From NCBI GenBank assembly GCA_903632075.3, contig CAHIKZ030003464.1:627001-691000 (forward strand): DNA of 64,000 nucleotides, written 5' to 3'. Shown here piece after piece: positions 1 to 10,688 of the stretch. The translations under genes and the position numbers were made by a program. Within the stretch, counting starts at the first letter, position 1, and each line of letters starts with the position of its first letter. This DNA comes from Acanthosepion pharaonis (taxonomy: Eukaryota; Mollusca; Cephalopoda; Sepiida; Sepiidae). The notes beneath the pieces were generated by a model. It searched no databases and was not told the DNA's origin. It saw nothing but the letters and a program-made list of their open reading frames with translations.

Positions 1-59
1 GTTCCGAGGGCTTTCGGCTAAGCTATTCGCCATTTCTGTTTCTTCTGTTTTATTGAGGT

Positions 60-290
60 GTTATTTTCTTTGATGATTAACGGATCCTGTACCCTTGGGA
101 AAAGTATGAATCCCCTTCTCCCCCCCCCAGCTATGGGTAAAAAGCAGAACAGACCAGGTTCTATAGACTTGGATGGCAACTGATCTACCACAGAAAGAAA
201 TAGCAACCTACTGCGGGAAAAAAATCTGCCTCGTCAGTCATTTATCGAAAGATACATGATCTCCTAAGCGGGTATCACGCATGACACATA
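60..290 (+). repeat. SINE-type repeat body, copy 1 (truncated head)
   Basis: The stretch runs from 'cccttgggaaaagtatgaat' through 'agctatgggtaaaaagcag' to 'atgatctcctaagcgggta' and 'cacgcatgacacataa'. Nearly the same sequence recurs at 58900-59150 and 59150-59400, so it is an interspersed repeat. Its first half also matches, in reverse, the bodies attached to the 5S-rRNA-like heads at 48.6-48.9 and 53.2-53.5 kb. No promoter boxes are visible here, so this is the downstream body without a head. It carries no coding capacity. Confidence 0.6.
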
Positions 291-470
291 AAAAATTAAT
301 AATTATGTATTTGAAAAGCAATCCCTCTCTAATACATGTTTCATTAAAATAACTCTTCGAATATTTTTTTATTGTTTTTGTTGTACTGGAATGTCCCACA
401 CTCCCTATTGCCTATGTGGTCTGACTATATCAGTAGATATATATGATGAGCACAGGATATACCTGGCTAC

Positions 471-1446
471 TTGCTCCGGTAATCGGTTGGTGATTCGTCT
501 CCAGCTGAGCTGGTCGAACTCTCTGCCTTCGGGCAGAGAGGAACCCAGATGAGGCTATGCCCTTCGGCATAGGCTCGTCTGGAGTGGTAGACAGCTACCC
601 AACCCCGTTTTTACGGGGTCTACGGGGAATTTTTGCCCGAGCCAACGGGCTCGGTTTTAAGTCCGCCTTAAAAACGGCCTTGTGACACATCCTGCCTCGC
701 AGGGAGGTGAGGTAAATAACCTTGCTTCGGCAATTAGTTGGTGATTTTTCTCCGGTTAAGCTACTCGAACTCTCTGTCTTCGGTTAGAGAGGAACCCAGA
801 CGAGGCTATGCCAAAGGGAAGAGTCTCGTCTGGGACGGTAGACAGCTACCCGACCCCGTTTTTTACGGGGTCTACGGGAAATTTTAGCCCAGCGCGATCG
901 GGCTCGGATACCCCATGTTAAATTCGGCCTTGTTCCACATATGACTGCGTGGGGCGGTTGGCGAATATCCTTGCTTCGGGAATTAGTTGGAGATTCGTCT
1001 TCAGCGATGATGGTCGAAGTCTCTGCCTTCGCGCAGAAAGGAACCCAGTCGAGGCTATGCCGAAGTGCAGAGTCTCGTCTGCAGTGGTAGACTACTACCC
1101 GACCCCGTGTATACAGGGTCTACGGGTAATTTTTGCTCGGTATTGCTCCGCATTAAAACGGCCTTGTGCCACATCCCGCCTCGCGGAGAGGTAAGTTAAA
1201 TATCCTTGCTTCGGGAATTAGTCTAGAGTTAGAGATTCGTCTCCAGCTGTGCTGGTCAAAATCTCAGCCTCCGGGCAGAGAGGATCCCTAGACGAGACTA
1301 TGTCGAAGGACAGAATCTCGTCTTGGGAAACAGCTACCCAACCCCGTTTTATACGGCGAATTTTTGGCCAAGCCTACGTGATCTTATACCCCACGTTAAA
1401 TTCGGCCTTGTGCTACATCTGACCGCGTGGAGCGGTTGGTAACTAT
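471..1446 (+). repeat. Tandem array of hairpin-rich GC-rich units, A-B-A-B dimer organisation
   Basis: Four units start with the anchor 'cttgctt/ccggNaat' at 471, 721, 970 and 1204, and a fifth is cut at about 1470. Units 1 and 3 share an ending rich in 'cctcgc...gaggt' and 'ttaaaaacggccttgtg'. Units 2 and 4 share 'ataccccatgttaaattcgg' and 'gcgtggggcggttgg'. The true period is therefore about 485-490 bp, a dimer. Each unit can form successive hairpins. In unit 1, CTCTCTGCC/GGCAGAGAG closes a TTCG loop (9 bp). CCAGATGAG/CTCGTCTGG forms the next stem. ACCCCGT/ACGGGGT forms another. CCGAGCC/GGCTCGG forms a fourth. Most stems survive as perfect or G-T paired versions in other units. The high GC contrasts sharply with the flanks. 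No homologous RNA family is recognised, and no ORF is conserved between units. Confidence 0.75.
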
Positions 1447-1469
1447 CCTTGTTTCGGGAATCACTAGCC

Positions 1470-2680
1470 TGCTAACCGATTTCCTGTCTTTCAGTAGTGT
1501 ATTCTCTTTTACAATAAACCTCTCTTTCTTTCATCTACGTCCGTGTTGTTGTTCCTTTCCCTTCGGTAGCAACTTTGTAACGTCTTTAAGAATACAAAAG
1601 TTTTCTTGTGTCTGTATTTAAGTGTTATTTACCTTATTGAGTACAGGATCATGTACTTTTAATAGTTGTGTATTTGGGCAATAATCTCTCTTCAATACAT
1701 GTTTCATTAAAATGACTGGTAGGTTACTTCTGTTAAGGTTTTTATTGCATTTTTCGTTGTACCTACAAGAGATGAAATTTTGTTTTATTTAATGATCCCT
1801 CTTCTTCTTGTGAATTTCTGATCCAGTTTACCTCTCTATGACGATTTAAGCCGCAAATATTATCAATGCAGGAAGAACACGGAACACAAATTTAAAGTTA
1901 AAATGAATATTATTGAAATTCATATATACAAATAATATAGAAATAATATTTCTGTTGCAAACAAATTGTTCTGTTTGTGGCTATATTATAATAGAAACAA
2001 TATAAGTCCACTTTACTGAAGTCTTTGGTTTTGCAGAATGGTTTCGTTTACGTGCTAATATAATATGGCTCTCATGTCAAAATTGCAGGTAGAATGAGAG
2101 ACGACTTTGACATCTTGTGCCTTGCAGATCTTGGTAGAAAAGTGCAAGAGGAACAGAACAGAATAGCGTTCTTTGAAATTAGCGCCAACATATTCTGGCT
2201 TGTGATTGGTTGATTTGACGCTGTACGTGATCTTAGAGAGTACATTTGACCAAGGGTGATAACTCACTCACATAACATATATATATATATATTCTTATAT
2301 AATAGATTAGCCAAAATCCCTCGGAAAAATTACTTGCAGAATTTCAATATGCTCTAAGTCCAAAAGAGGTATCTTCTATTCATATACAATAAAAAATACT
2401 GGTTGGCCAAAAAGTTAATTCAGTTTAGTAGGCAAATTTTCCATAAGCGCGCGAACCTTTTGACCAACCTAATACAATATGAATTGTTACAAGTTTTATA
2501 TGTAGTTAAATCCGCCTACGTTCTAATCAACAAAACATTTGAATGTCAGAACTTGTTAACACATTCACCTGCCGAGGATCTATTACGAATTCTGACTTCA
2601 AACACCAACTTTATAGTAGTCAACTTAGGCAATAAAACATTTTTACGATTTGGTTTTTCACCCTAAAAGTATCACAGCGA
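1470..2680. other. No recognisable gene; AT-rich intergenic sequence
   Basis: Only short chance ORFs occur. There is a short (TA)n at about 2277-2292. Sequence around 1640-1720 ('gtatttgggcaataatc', 'aatacatgtttcattaaaat') echoes 300-350, so both flanks of the hairpin array carry a related segment. That would fit an array lying inside, or inserted into, a repeat. Confidence 0.5.
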
Positions 2681-2683
2681 ATA

Positions 2684-2998
2684 AAATTGCTGTTGGCGCC
2701 TGCAGACGAAAACTGTATCAGAAAATGCCAAGTACAAGATAACTCGTAGTTGACAAGAGATAACTTGTAGTCAATGTCATAATAAAAAAATAATTTCTTA
2801 AAATTGGACAATGTGTTAAGAAATTTGAAAGTTTATAAATGTTATGGATGTAAAGACGATGATAATAATAAAAAAGAAAAGATCAGCTGACATGATGATT
2901 TCTTCCTTATGAAATACAAAGGCTTGGAGAAAGCAAAGACTGAAGGTAGAGGAAACTAAGGTCAAGGTTTTCTATCACAAACTTACCACCATTTTCAG
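2684..2998 (+). repeat. Direct repeat D1, copy 1
   Basis: A stretch of about 310 bp starting at 'aaaattgctgttggcgcc' is repeated at 3601-3927 with only scattered differences, including 'aaaactgtatcagaaaatgc' and 'gatcagctgacatgatgatt'. It is non-coding. The two copies are separated by about 600 bp that contain a SINE (3196-3520). This suggests an older tandem duplication that was later interrupted. Confidence 0.8.
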
Positions 2999-3195
2999 GA
3001 ACAACAATTAATGATCTCATTTAATGATTTAATACAAATCAACATTCATTAATTAAAAAATCTCCAAACATGAAAATGAAAAACCTTCATTCAAATCTGA
3101 GGGGGCATGTACATAATGCTTGACAAAAAGTCCATATATTAGAGAGAGAGACACACACAGACAGATCTGACTTCAAATACTAACTTTATAGATTT

Positions 3196-3520
3196 GGTTT
3201 GGTTTATTTTTTTTTTTTTTTTTTTTTACAGCATATCAACCTCAATGGGTTATTTAATGCCGACAACATTTTTTATTGCTGGTAGTATTTTATTCAGTCA
3301 AAAATCTGGTAATATTTTTCCTTCAAAATTATATTGCTGGCAATAGTTAACTATTTGCCCATAGCTGGGATTCTAATAGGTGTTATCCCCCACTCCCTTT
3401 CTTGGGTCAGAGTGGACCTCAGAACACCAGTAATTAAGTGGTGGTTCCACACTCCTCAAAACCTCCTGATCAGAGGCCTTGCTGCTGGATGTAGTTTATC
3501 GTCTTACCCAGAACGCCCAA
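3196..3520 (-). repeat. SINE-like repeat, family B (minus orientation)
   Basis: Read on the minus strand, it begins near 'gggcgttctgggtaagacga' and runs through 'ggtgttctgaggtccactc' and 'cccatagctgggattc' (plus-strand form). It ends in a T-rich tract that reads (ccaaa)n/poly-A on the minus strand. The same unit is found on the plus strand at 5120-5615 and 23590-24015. All copies keep the 'cctgatcagaggcctt' and 'taaataacccattgaggt' blocks. A simple-repeat tail and multiple insertion sites support a short interspersed element; the polymerase III boxes were not convincingly located. Confidence 0.6.
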
Positions 3521-3600
3521 CTTTATAGTAGTCAACTTAGACAATAAAACATTTTCACAAGTTGATTTATAGCCTCAATTGAAATCTTAACATTGTTTTC

Positions 3601-3927
3601 AAAATTGCTGTTGGCACCTATAGATGAAAACTGTATCAGAAAATGCCAAATACAAGATAACTCGTAGTTGACAAGAGATAACTTGTAGTCAGTGTCATAA
3701 TAAAAAAAATAATTTCTTAAAATTGGACAATGTGTTAAGAAATTTGAAAGTTTATAAATGTTATGGATGTAAAGACGATGATAATAATAAAAAAGAAAAG
3801 ATCAGCTGACATGATGATTTCTTCCTTATGAAATACAAAGGCTTGGAGAAAGCAAAGACTGAAGGTAGAGGAATCTAAAGTCAAGGTTAATCAGAGAGTT
3901 CTGTCACAAACTTACCATCTTTTCCAG
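3601..3927 (+). repeat. Direct repeat D1, copy 2
   Basis: Second copy of the repeat described at 2684-2998. It has a 13-base insertion near its end ('aatcagagagttc' after 'gtcaaggtt') relative to copy 1. It lies immediately upstream of the LINE reverse-transcriptase fragment at 4130. Confidence 0.8.
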
Positions 3928-4129
3928 GTAGAACAATTACGAAATCGGACTACAAACACCAACTTAGGCAGTTAAAAATTTTTAACGAGTTGATTTAATA
4001 TTTAATTTTAATATTTCATATTTCGATATTTTCACCATTTACAAGAGTGAAATAAAGTATAGAGTAGGATTTAACACAGAGGTGTCACTCTACGATACTG
4101 TAGTTAGCAATACCTCACCAAAAACATAC

Positions 4130-4650
4130 GCCTGAGCGACAAACAATATGGTTTTCACTTTTTTAAGTCCACTGCTGATGTCTTAACTATTATTACGTGT
4201 AAAACCAGTGGAGATCTTCATAATAAAAATCCGTCGAGAGTGATTGCTCTAGATATCTCGAAGTCATTTGCTACTGTGTGCCATAGGGGATTGTTGAAAA
4301 AACCGACCATCTATGGAATTAATGGGAGAGACTTATCAATTCTTTCGATGTCAAGTAGGTCTGTGAAGGCAGTTGTTAATGGTCAATCCTCCGAATCACA
4401 TGAGATCAATGCTGGCGTCCCCTAAGACTATCTTTTTGATCGTATCCTCTTTCTGTTTTATATTAACAATCTGTCCAAGAACACTCAGATCTTTACTAAA
4501 TATATATGCAGATGACACCACAGTTGCACATCCAAATATCTTGATAACCAGTGCCTGTCAGCTGATCTTTCTTCTGACCATGCTTTTACAGATCAATGGG
4601 GAAAAGACCGAATGATATCATTCAATACATCTAAAACTAAACTCGTAACA
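4130..4650 (+). pseudogene. Jockey-like LINE reverse transcriptase fragment
   Basis: Translation in shifting frames gives the central RT domain. A 'STADVLTIIT'-like block is followed by 'VIALDISKSF' (RT block A, where the catalytic Asp sits in 'LDIS'), then 'VVNGQSSESHEINAGVP' (block B), and after a frameshift 'IYADDTTV' (block C, with the YADD catalytic box). Usual elements of this kind encode about 900 residues of RT protein, whereas only about 170 are here. The continuous frame breaks near 4425, so this is dead. Related pieces of the same family lie at 56.35-56.62, 58.38-58.69 and 54.2-54.7 kb on the minus strand. It abuts the direct repeat D1 upstream and an RLE-type LINE 3' end downstream. 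Confidence 0.8.
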
Positions 4651-4689
4651 GAGGTGTAATAATAATAATAATGACAAGAAGAATACCGC

Positions 4690-5115
4690 AAAGATAAAAA
4701 GTGGTGCCTCCTTATGGATATGGCAGAGTCACTGCATACGGCAATGTATCTTTGAATATCTTTAAAAAGAAAACTATCAAAATACAAGGACCTTGAAATT
4801 GAAATCTCAAAAATGTGACACATGAGAACATCAACAATTCCAGTTGTAGTTCGAGCCCTCGGATTGATTGGAAAAGAGTCTATACTCATTGAAGGGATTC
4901 CCGGTGGCCCATGCTTTAAACAAATACAAACAAATGTTCTCACGAGTACCGCCCCCACCTTACGAAGGGCATTATCTATGTAAAACATGTGTGATTGTTT
5001 TTTTTTTAAATTGCTAACTCGAAAGTGTCATGATGCCATTTCTGAACTTAAGAAAGAAATGAGTACACACCAGAAATCAAAAGAAATAAAATAATAATAA
5101 TAATAATAATAATAC
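4690..5115 (+). pseudogene. RLE-type LINE 3' end with (AAT)n tail, copy 1
   Basis: The plus strand carries the C-terminal region of a LINE protein (a 'KYKDLEIEIS'-like block, then a 'VVRALGLIGKES'-like block) around 4760-4980. A conserved 3' UTR follows ('gatgccatttctgaacttaa', 'gagtacacaccagaaatcaa'), ending in (ATA)n at 5090-5115. The same 3' UTR and tail occur at 6488-6590, 8720-8838, 9715-9835 and, inverted, at 45000-45110. The family is defined here as one with a CCHC knuckle and an endonuclease-like PD...D block (best seen at 45.4-45.9 kb), which is the arrangement of R2-type LINEs. This copy retains only the tail. Confidence 0.75.
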
Positions 5116-5119
5116 ACCT

Positions 5120-5615
5120 ACTATAACTCTGTCCTGGGTATGACGATAAACTACATCCGCGTCCAGGGTAAGATGATAAACTACGTCTAACAGTAAGGCC
5201 TCTGATCAGGAGGTTTTGAGGAGCGTGGAACCACCTCTTAATTGCTGGTGTTCCCAGGTCCTTCCTGACCCGTGGTAGTAGCACCTGTTAGGGTCCCAGC
5301 TATGGGCAAATAGTTAACCCCGAAACTGAGGTAAACAACATTATGGATGTGTAAAAATAGGTTTTAATACCAGAAATACTTTGTAAAAAATTATTACCAG
5401 AATTAATTTTTTGAAGGTAAAAAACTATTACTATTATTTGAAAAAAAAATGACCAGCAATACATTTTTGAAAATAATATTACCAGCCATACATTTTTAAG
5501 GAAAAAAATATTACCAGAAATAGAGTTTTGACAAAACTAAATATTACCAGAAAAAAAAAGTTGTTGGCATTAAATAACCCATTGAGGCACATATGCTGTA
5601 AACCAAACCAAACCA
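5120..5615 (+). repeat. SINE-like repeat, family B (plus orientation, long form)
   Basis: The head 'tcctgggtatgacgataaac' and the block 'gtaaggcctctgatcaggag' are followed by 'gggtcccagctatgggcaaa'. An AT-rich internal zone repeats 'attaccag' several times (5390-5550), and the element ends with 'taaataacccattgaggcac' and (aacca)n. It begins directly at the (ATA)n tail of the preceding LINE. A second partial head-like duplication ('gtccagggtaagatgataaa') lies at about 5161-5190. Confidence 0.6.
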
Positions 5616-6590
5616 AACCAAACCTACTGAAACTGCAAAAGAAAGCAAAGGCAACCGATCAGATACAGAAACAATGGCAAGATAAACCGCTTTACGGTCA
5701 ATACTCTGCCCGTACCAAACAAGCTGATGTAAACAAAACCCGTAGCCATAAGTGGCTACGTAGTATTGTGTTAAAAACTGAAACTGGAGGTTTTATTCTT
5801 GCTGAACAGGATCGAGGCTTGCTAACTAGAAATTATCAGGCACTCATATTGAAAAATTGTGTTACCCCAAAATGCAGATTCTGTGATAAATATGCAGAAA
5901 CGATTGGACATCTTGTATCAGGTTGCAAGGTATTGTCATCCACGTAATATAAAACCCGGCATGACAGAGTGGGCTAATATCTGCACTGGAATTCTGCAGC
6001 TTTTACAGAAAGGAAACTGCAAGAAATTGGTATGAACAGCACCCAGGTCCGGTTATAGAGATAGGACGTGTAACTATTTTATGGGACTTCACAATACAGA
6101 CAAACAGAAAAATCAAAGCTAATCACCTAGACATTCTAATTAGAGATCTCAAAGAGATCTCACAACATGTGTCTCCTTTATTGATATGGCAGCTCCTGCA
6201 GACTGCAATGTATCTTTGAAGATCATCAAAAAGTTATCAAAATACAAGGAACTTGAAATCGAAATCTAAAGATGTGACACATGAGGACATCAACAATTCT
6301 AGTTGTAGTTGAAGCCGTCGGAATAATTGGAAAGATTCCATTTGACTCATTGAAGGGATTCCTGGTAGCTCACGCCTTGGTGAAATACAAAAAAAAATTG
6401 ATCTCACAAGTACAGTCTACAACTTATGAAGGGCTTTATATATACAAATATATAATTTATTTTATTTGTATTTTTGCTTAATGGAAAATGTCATGGTGCC
6501 ATTTCTGACCTTAGGTCTCTGGTCGGGACTCGGAGAGAAATGAGTACACACCAGAAATCAAAGGAAATAAAATAATAATAATAATATCGC
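5616..6590 (+). pseudogene. RLE-type LINE 3' portion, copy 2
   Basis: The open stretch 5528-5947 ends in a zinc knuckle 'CRFCDKYAETIGHLVSGC' (CX2CX8HX4C). A degraded endonuclease-like region lies around 6090-6200 ('KANHLDILIRD' and a following hydrophobic run). The C-terminal 'VVVEAVGIIGK' block lies around 6300-6420 and the conserved 3' UTR with (AAT)n at 6488-6590. Frameshifts separate the blocks. In known R2-superfamily LINEs the knuckle precedes the restriction-like endonuclease that nicks target DNA. Here the endonuclease key residues are partly lost (PD replaced by LD), so it is non-functional. Confidence 0.8.
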
Positions 6591-6710
6591 CCTACTAGGA
6601 ACATCCCATATACTAAGAAAAATGCTATCAATTAAATAAAGATTTTCCTATAGGGCCAAGATACAAAGCAGGAAACAAAACATACACAAATAATAATAAT
6701 AATAATAATA

Positions 6711-7098
6711 ACTAGCAGTAGAGCCCGACGTTGCTCGGGGATGTAAGAGATAGATCAAGTATCGTCCATCATAAAGACTGAAAAATAAAATTGACAAAGA
6801 TTATTGTTGACAGACACGCATGTCTTAGTTTTTTTTTTGTTTTTTTTTACGAATTGGTCAAACTCAAACAAAAACATTGTTTTCAATCGTTATGACTCTA
6901 CTCTACCGATTGAATAGAATTTTATTATAAACAATTGTCTTGTAAATGGAATTTTTAAAGCATTCTGAATGTAAAAATAAAGAAAAAAGTGTGCAAGACA
7001 ATAAGAAACACTACCAAAAAAAAAAAAAAAAGAAAGAAAAAGTGAGGTTTGGTGAAATCGGTTGAAAAATATAGGAAATCCGATCCCATATATAAACG

Positions 7099-7152
<54 letters not shown>

Positions 7153-7420
7153 AACAACCTGGGTTTTATAATAAGTATAAGTCGATATGAGTTGTCCCCC
7201 TTTCATTCTCGCAACAGCGATGCCTCTTCATCGTGTTTACAAATTGATTTCGTGCAAAAACAATTGTGTTTTTCCAATTTTTGGCGCCCTCAGAACCACC
7301 GCAATGTAATTTTACGTAGTCCTGTGAAGTTTTGTTGAAATCGGTTGAAAAATGTAGGAAATCCGATCCAATATATAAACGAACGGACACACACATATAA
7401 CCTGGGTTTTATAATAAGTA
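6711..7420 (-). mobile_element. Helitron-like non-autonomous element, 3' terminus at 6711 (minus strand)
   Basis: On the minus strand the end reads CCCGA-gcaacg-TCGGG (perfect 5-bp stem), then 'ctctactgctagt'. This is the Helitron 3' architecture: a short hairpin about 10-13 nt before CTAG followed by T. The terminus abuts an (AAT)n tract (6690-6711). Inside, a segment containing 'gaaatcggttgaaaaat', 'aggaaatccgatcc' and 'acctgggttttataataagt' occurs twice (about 7050-7175 and 7330-7420), the first copy interrupted by (CA)n. The 5' terminus was not fixed. No coding region is present. Confidence 0.65.
7100..7149. repeat. (CA)n microsatellite
   Basis: About 24 CA units lie inside the Helitron-like element. 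The ORFs crossing it are low-complexity artefacts. Confidence 0.95.
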
Positions 7421-7424
7421 TGAT

Positions 7425-8797
7425 AATATATACCAAATACTTAGGAATTGATGAAGGAGACGGAATACATAGTTCAATTAAAAGAAAAATATCCGAAAAG
7501 AATATTATAGGTGAGTAGGATTCATACTAGAAAGCAAACATAATTGGGCCTATAAGATGAATGTTACAGTTTTTTGTGTATATATACTGTGTAACTAGTG
7601 AGTTAGTCAAAATGACTTAATTCCCTTTATAGTCTACCAATAGAAGGTTGACCAATCAGAAGCCGCAAAACATTGTATCCGTCGTGTATAAAGGCGGCCA
7701 TCTTTGTTTACCCTACCGGAATGACTACTGCCAACTAGTCAGGCGAAGATGCCAGAAGGAAGAATTATGCTCTGCTACGATATCCACTGCGAACCTGCAC
7801 TACGCTTTCCTACTGTCTCCGAAATATTCACTGCCAACCTCTGGATTCTATACTCGAGGACGACCGTCATGAATTTGTAACAATGAAGGCTATCAACACT
7901 TTACTAATACCCAAAGTAAAATACAGCTTCAACATTATTAAATGGAAGATCAATGACATTAAAATATTGGACGTCAAGACCAGAACAAGTTTTACCCAAA
8001 TGCAGCACTCGAAATCAGATATTGATAGGCTGTACGTACCAAGAGCTTCCGGAGGCCGAGGTCTAATCCAACTTGAACTAACTCTAAAAACTACAACAAT
8101 CGGATTGGAAGCCTACCTCACAAAAACCAATGACCCTCTCCCACAAATAGTAAAACACGAAATCCACTCCATCAACAAAGAAGCTGTACTCTTCAAGAAA
8201 CAGTTTAATATACTTGAAATCCTACCAAGAGAAAACGAAGCGAATACCATCTTCGCCAAACGAGTAAAACAGAAAGAAAAAAAACTTGGCTAAATCAAAT
8301 AAAAAAAAACAGGGAGGACGAAGCGTTGCATGGTAAATACCTAAAAAGAACGAAAGATCAGGTGTGGACCAACAGAAAATGCGTCAGTAGCGGAAGAGCA
8401 CAGGGTTGAAAGCTGAGACAGAAGGCCTAATTATTGCAGGTGAGGTCCAAAGCCTTGCAACCAGATCCTATCACTGTCACATAAATAAGGATGGAACTAA
8501 CCCGAAATGCAGGATCTGTGCAAAATACGATGAAACTGTCAACCATATAATCTCAGGGTGTCCGAAACTGGCAAATAAGTGTTTGCGTAGTGCAGGATTA
8601 AAAGCTGAAACTGGAGGTTTTATTCTTGCTGCACAGGACAAATGCTTGCTAACTAGAAATTACCAAGCACATATACTGAAAATAATGTTGACCCCAAATG
8701 CAGATTCTGTGATAAATAAATGATACCATATCTGAACTTAGGTCTCTGGTCGGGACTCGGAAAGAAATGAGTATACACCAGAAATCAAAAGAAATAA

Positions 8798-8838
<41 letters not shown>
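7425..8838 (+). pseudogene. RLE-type LINE RT C-terminus plus chimeric 3' end, copy 3
   Basis: A 'YLGIDEGDGIH' block at 7436-7470 is the RT C-terminal 'YLGI' segment. The frame resumes at 7883-8293 with 'MKAINTLLIPKVKYSFN' and 'IDRLYVPRASGGRGL', the part that follows the RT palm. A stretch of about 300 bp (7560-7880) interrupts it. A first zinc knuckle 'CRICAKYDETVNHIISGC' lies at about 8505-8560. At about 8581 the sequence jumps back to a region upstream of the knuckle ('LKAETGGFILAAQD'), so the pre-knuckle region appears twice. The 3' UTR and long (AAT)n follow (8720-8838). This is a junction of two related copies rather than one element. Confidence 0.75.
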
Positions 8839-8841
<3 letters not shown>

Positions 8842-8849
8842 TATACCGA

Positions 8850-9835
8850 GTGAAACTGCAATACTTAAAAAAAGAAAGCAAAGACAAATGCAACCGACTA
8901 GATACAGAAACGATGGCAAGTTAAACCTCTTCAAGGTCAATATTCTGCCCGTACCAAACAAGTTGATGTTGACCAACCCCGTACCTATCAGTGGCTACGT
9001 AGGGCAGGGTTAAAAGCTGAAATGGAAAGTTTTATTCTTGCTGCACAGGACCAATAATTGCTAACTAGAAATTATCAGGCAGTCATATTAAAAAAATTGT
9101 GTTACCCCAAAATGCAGATTCTGTGATAAATATGCAGAAATTATTGGACATCTTGTTTCCGGTTGCATAGTGTTAGCACCAACTGAATATAAAACTCGGC
9201 ATGAAAGAATGGGCCAATATCAGCACTAAAAAATATGTAAAGGAAACTGCAAGAAATCGGTACGAACGTCTCCCAGAGCTGTTTACAGAGAGAGGACCTG
9301 TGACAATTTTATGGGATTTTATAATACACACAGAGACAGAACAATCAAAGCTAATCTCCCAGAGATCGTGATCAAAGACCACAAAAACAGAATGCGCTTT
9401 CTTATTGACATAGCTGATCCTGCAAGCTATAAGGTATCTTTGAAGATTTTCAAAATCAAAATACAAGTGGAAATCTCAAAAATATGGCGCATGAGGACAT
9501 AAATTATTTTAGCTGTAGTTTGACCCATCGCATTGATTGGAAAAGATTCCAATAGATTCACTGAAAGGATCACTGGTAGCCCTTGCCTTAAAGAAATACA
9601 AAAAAATGTATTCACAAGTACAAGTCACACCTTATGAAGGGGTTTTTTAATGTAAAATGTCTGTGATCTTATGTTGTTTTATTTTTATTTTTTTACAAAA
9701 AAGTTCAGTGAAAATGTCGGGATGCCATTTCTGACCTTATGTCTCTTGTTGAGACCCGGAAGGAACAGAATATACAGCAGAAATCAATGGAAATAATAAT
9801 AATATTAATAACAATAATAATAGTAATAATAACAT
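8850..9835 (+). pseudogene. RLE-type LINE 3' portion, copy 4
   Basis: Begins directly after the (AAT)n tail of copy 3. It contains the pre-knuckle 'GQYSARTKQVDV'-like region, the knuckle near 9112-9170, and an endonuclease block at 9330-9420 ('TIKANLPEIVIKDHKN', then 'FLIDIADP'). Here the PD of the family reads PE. The C-terminal block and the 3' UTR to (AAT)n-like sequence at about 9830 follow. It has multiple frameshifts. Together with copies 1-3 it makes the 4.7-9.8 kb interval a cluster of same-orientation 3' ends. Confidence 0.78.
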
Positions 9836-10612
9836 TTCTTTCTTTGAAAGAACATTTCCCTTTTTGTTTGTAAAATTCAAATCTAGCTGACGTGGTTATC
9901 TTGAATATCGTTTATATTTGTAAATATCTGCTGCTGCCTTGATTTTTTTTGATGTGTTATTGTTACAAGATGGTTCCCTTACGAAATGTAATCCCTGAGT
10001 TGGGAGACGGAGGCATGTCAAATACTCGTCAGATTTATTTGTCAGAAATATCGTATGTCTGTGGATAGTTAAAATGAAAATGGCGTCATCCGTAGACAGA
10101 GAAAATGACTGTTATTGACGAAGCAGTTTGATTGGTTGCTTTCTCGGTAGCAAAATGGAGCCACTAACATTTACAGTTTACAAACAGGATTAGAGAAATT
10201 TAGATAAACGGATACACATCGGCTCTGGTTAAACTGTACATTCTCAGAAGTACAAAAACTTACATGTATGCATATATACGTATATATAACTTGCAGTATT
10301 AGGTAACTTTTTTTTTCTTTACTTACATTTAATTCAGCAAAATTTAGAATTCTTGAAATAGAAAGGAAATTTACTGGCATGTAAATCTTTTTTTAAGTGC
10401 AAAATTTTCCCCTCAGTCTACGCTCTGAGATAAATTTTTCTAACTTTAACTTTGGCCACCACAAGGCCACAAATTATAACTTTATATGCACGCAGACAGA
10501 AGAGCATACACTCCGTGAAGCAGTAAATCTATAAAACAGAAGTGTTATAAAAGTTTCGAAATAACATAAAATTCCACGGTTTCTATAAAAATAACAAACA
10601 ATATGGGGGTGC
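9836..10612. other. No recognisable gene
   Basis: AT-rich sequence with no conserved coding block on either strand. The short ORF at 10171-10380 (minus) is low complexity and unrelated to anything recognisable. Confidence 0.5.
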
Positions 10613-10688
10613 GGCAAAAGTAACGCACTTTTTATTTATTAGTTTTTACAGAACAAAAATAAATTACAGTCATTTAAGAAAATTTACG

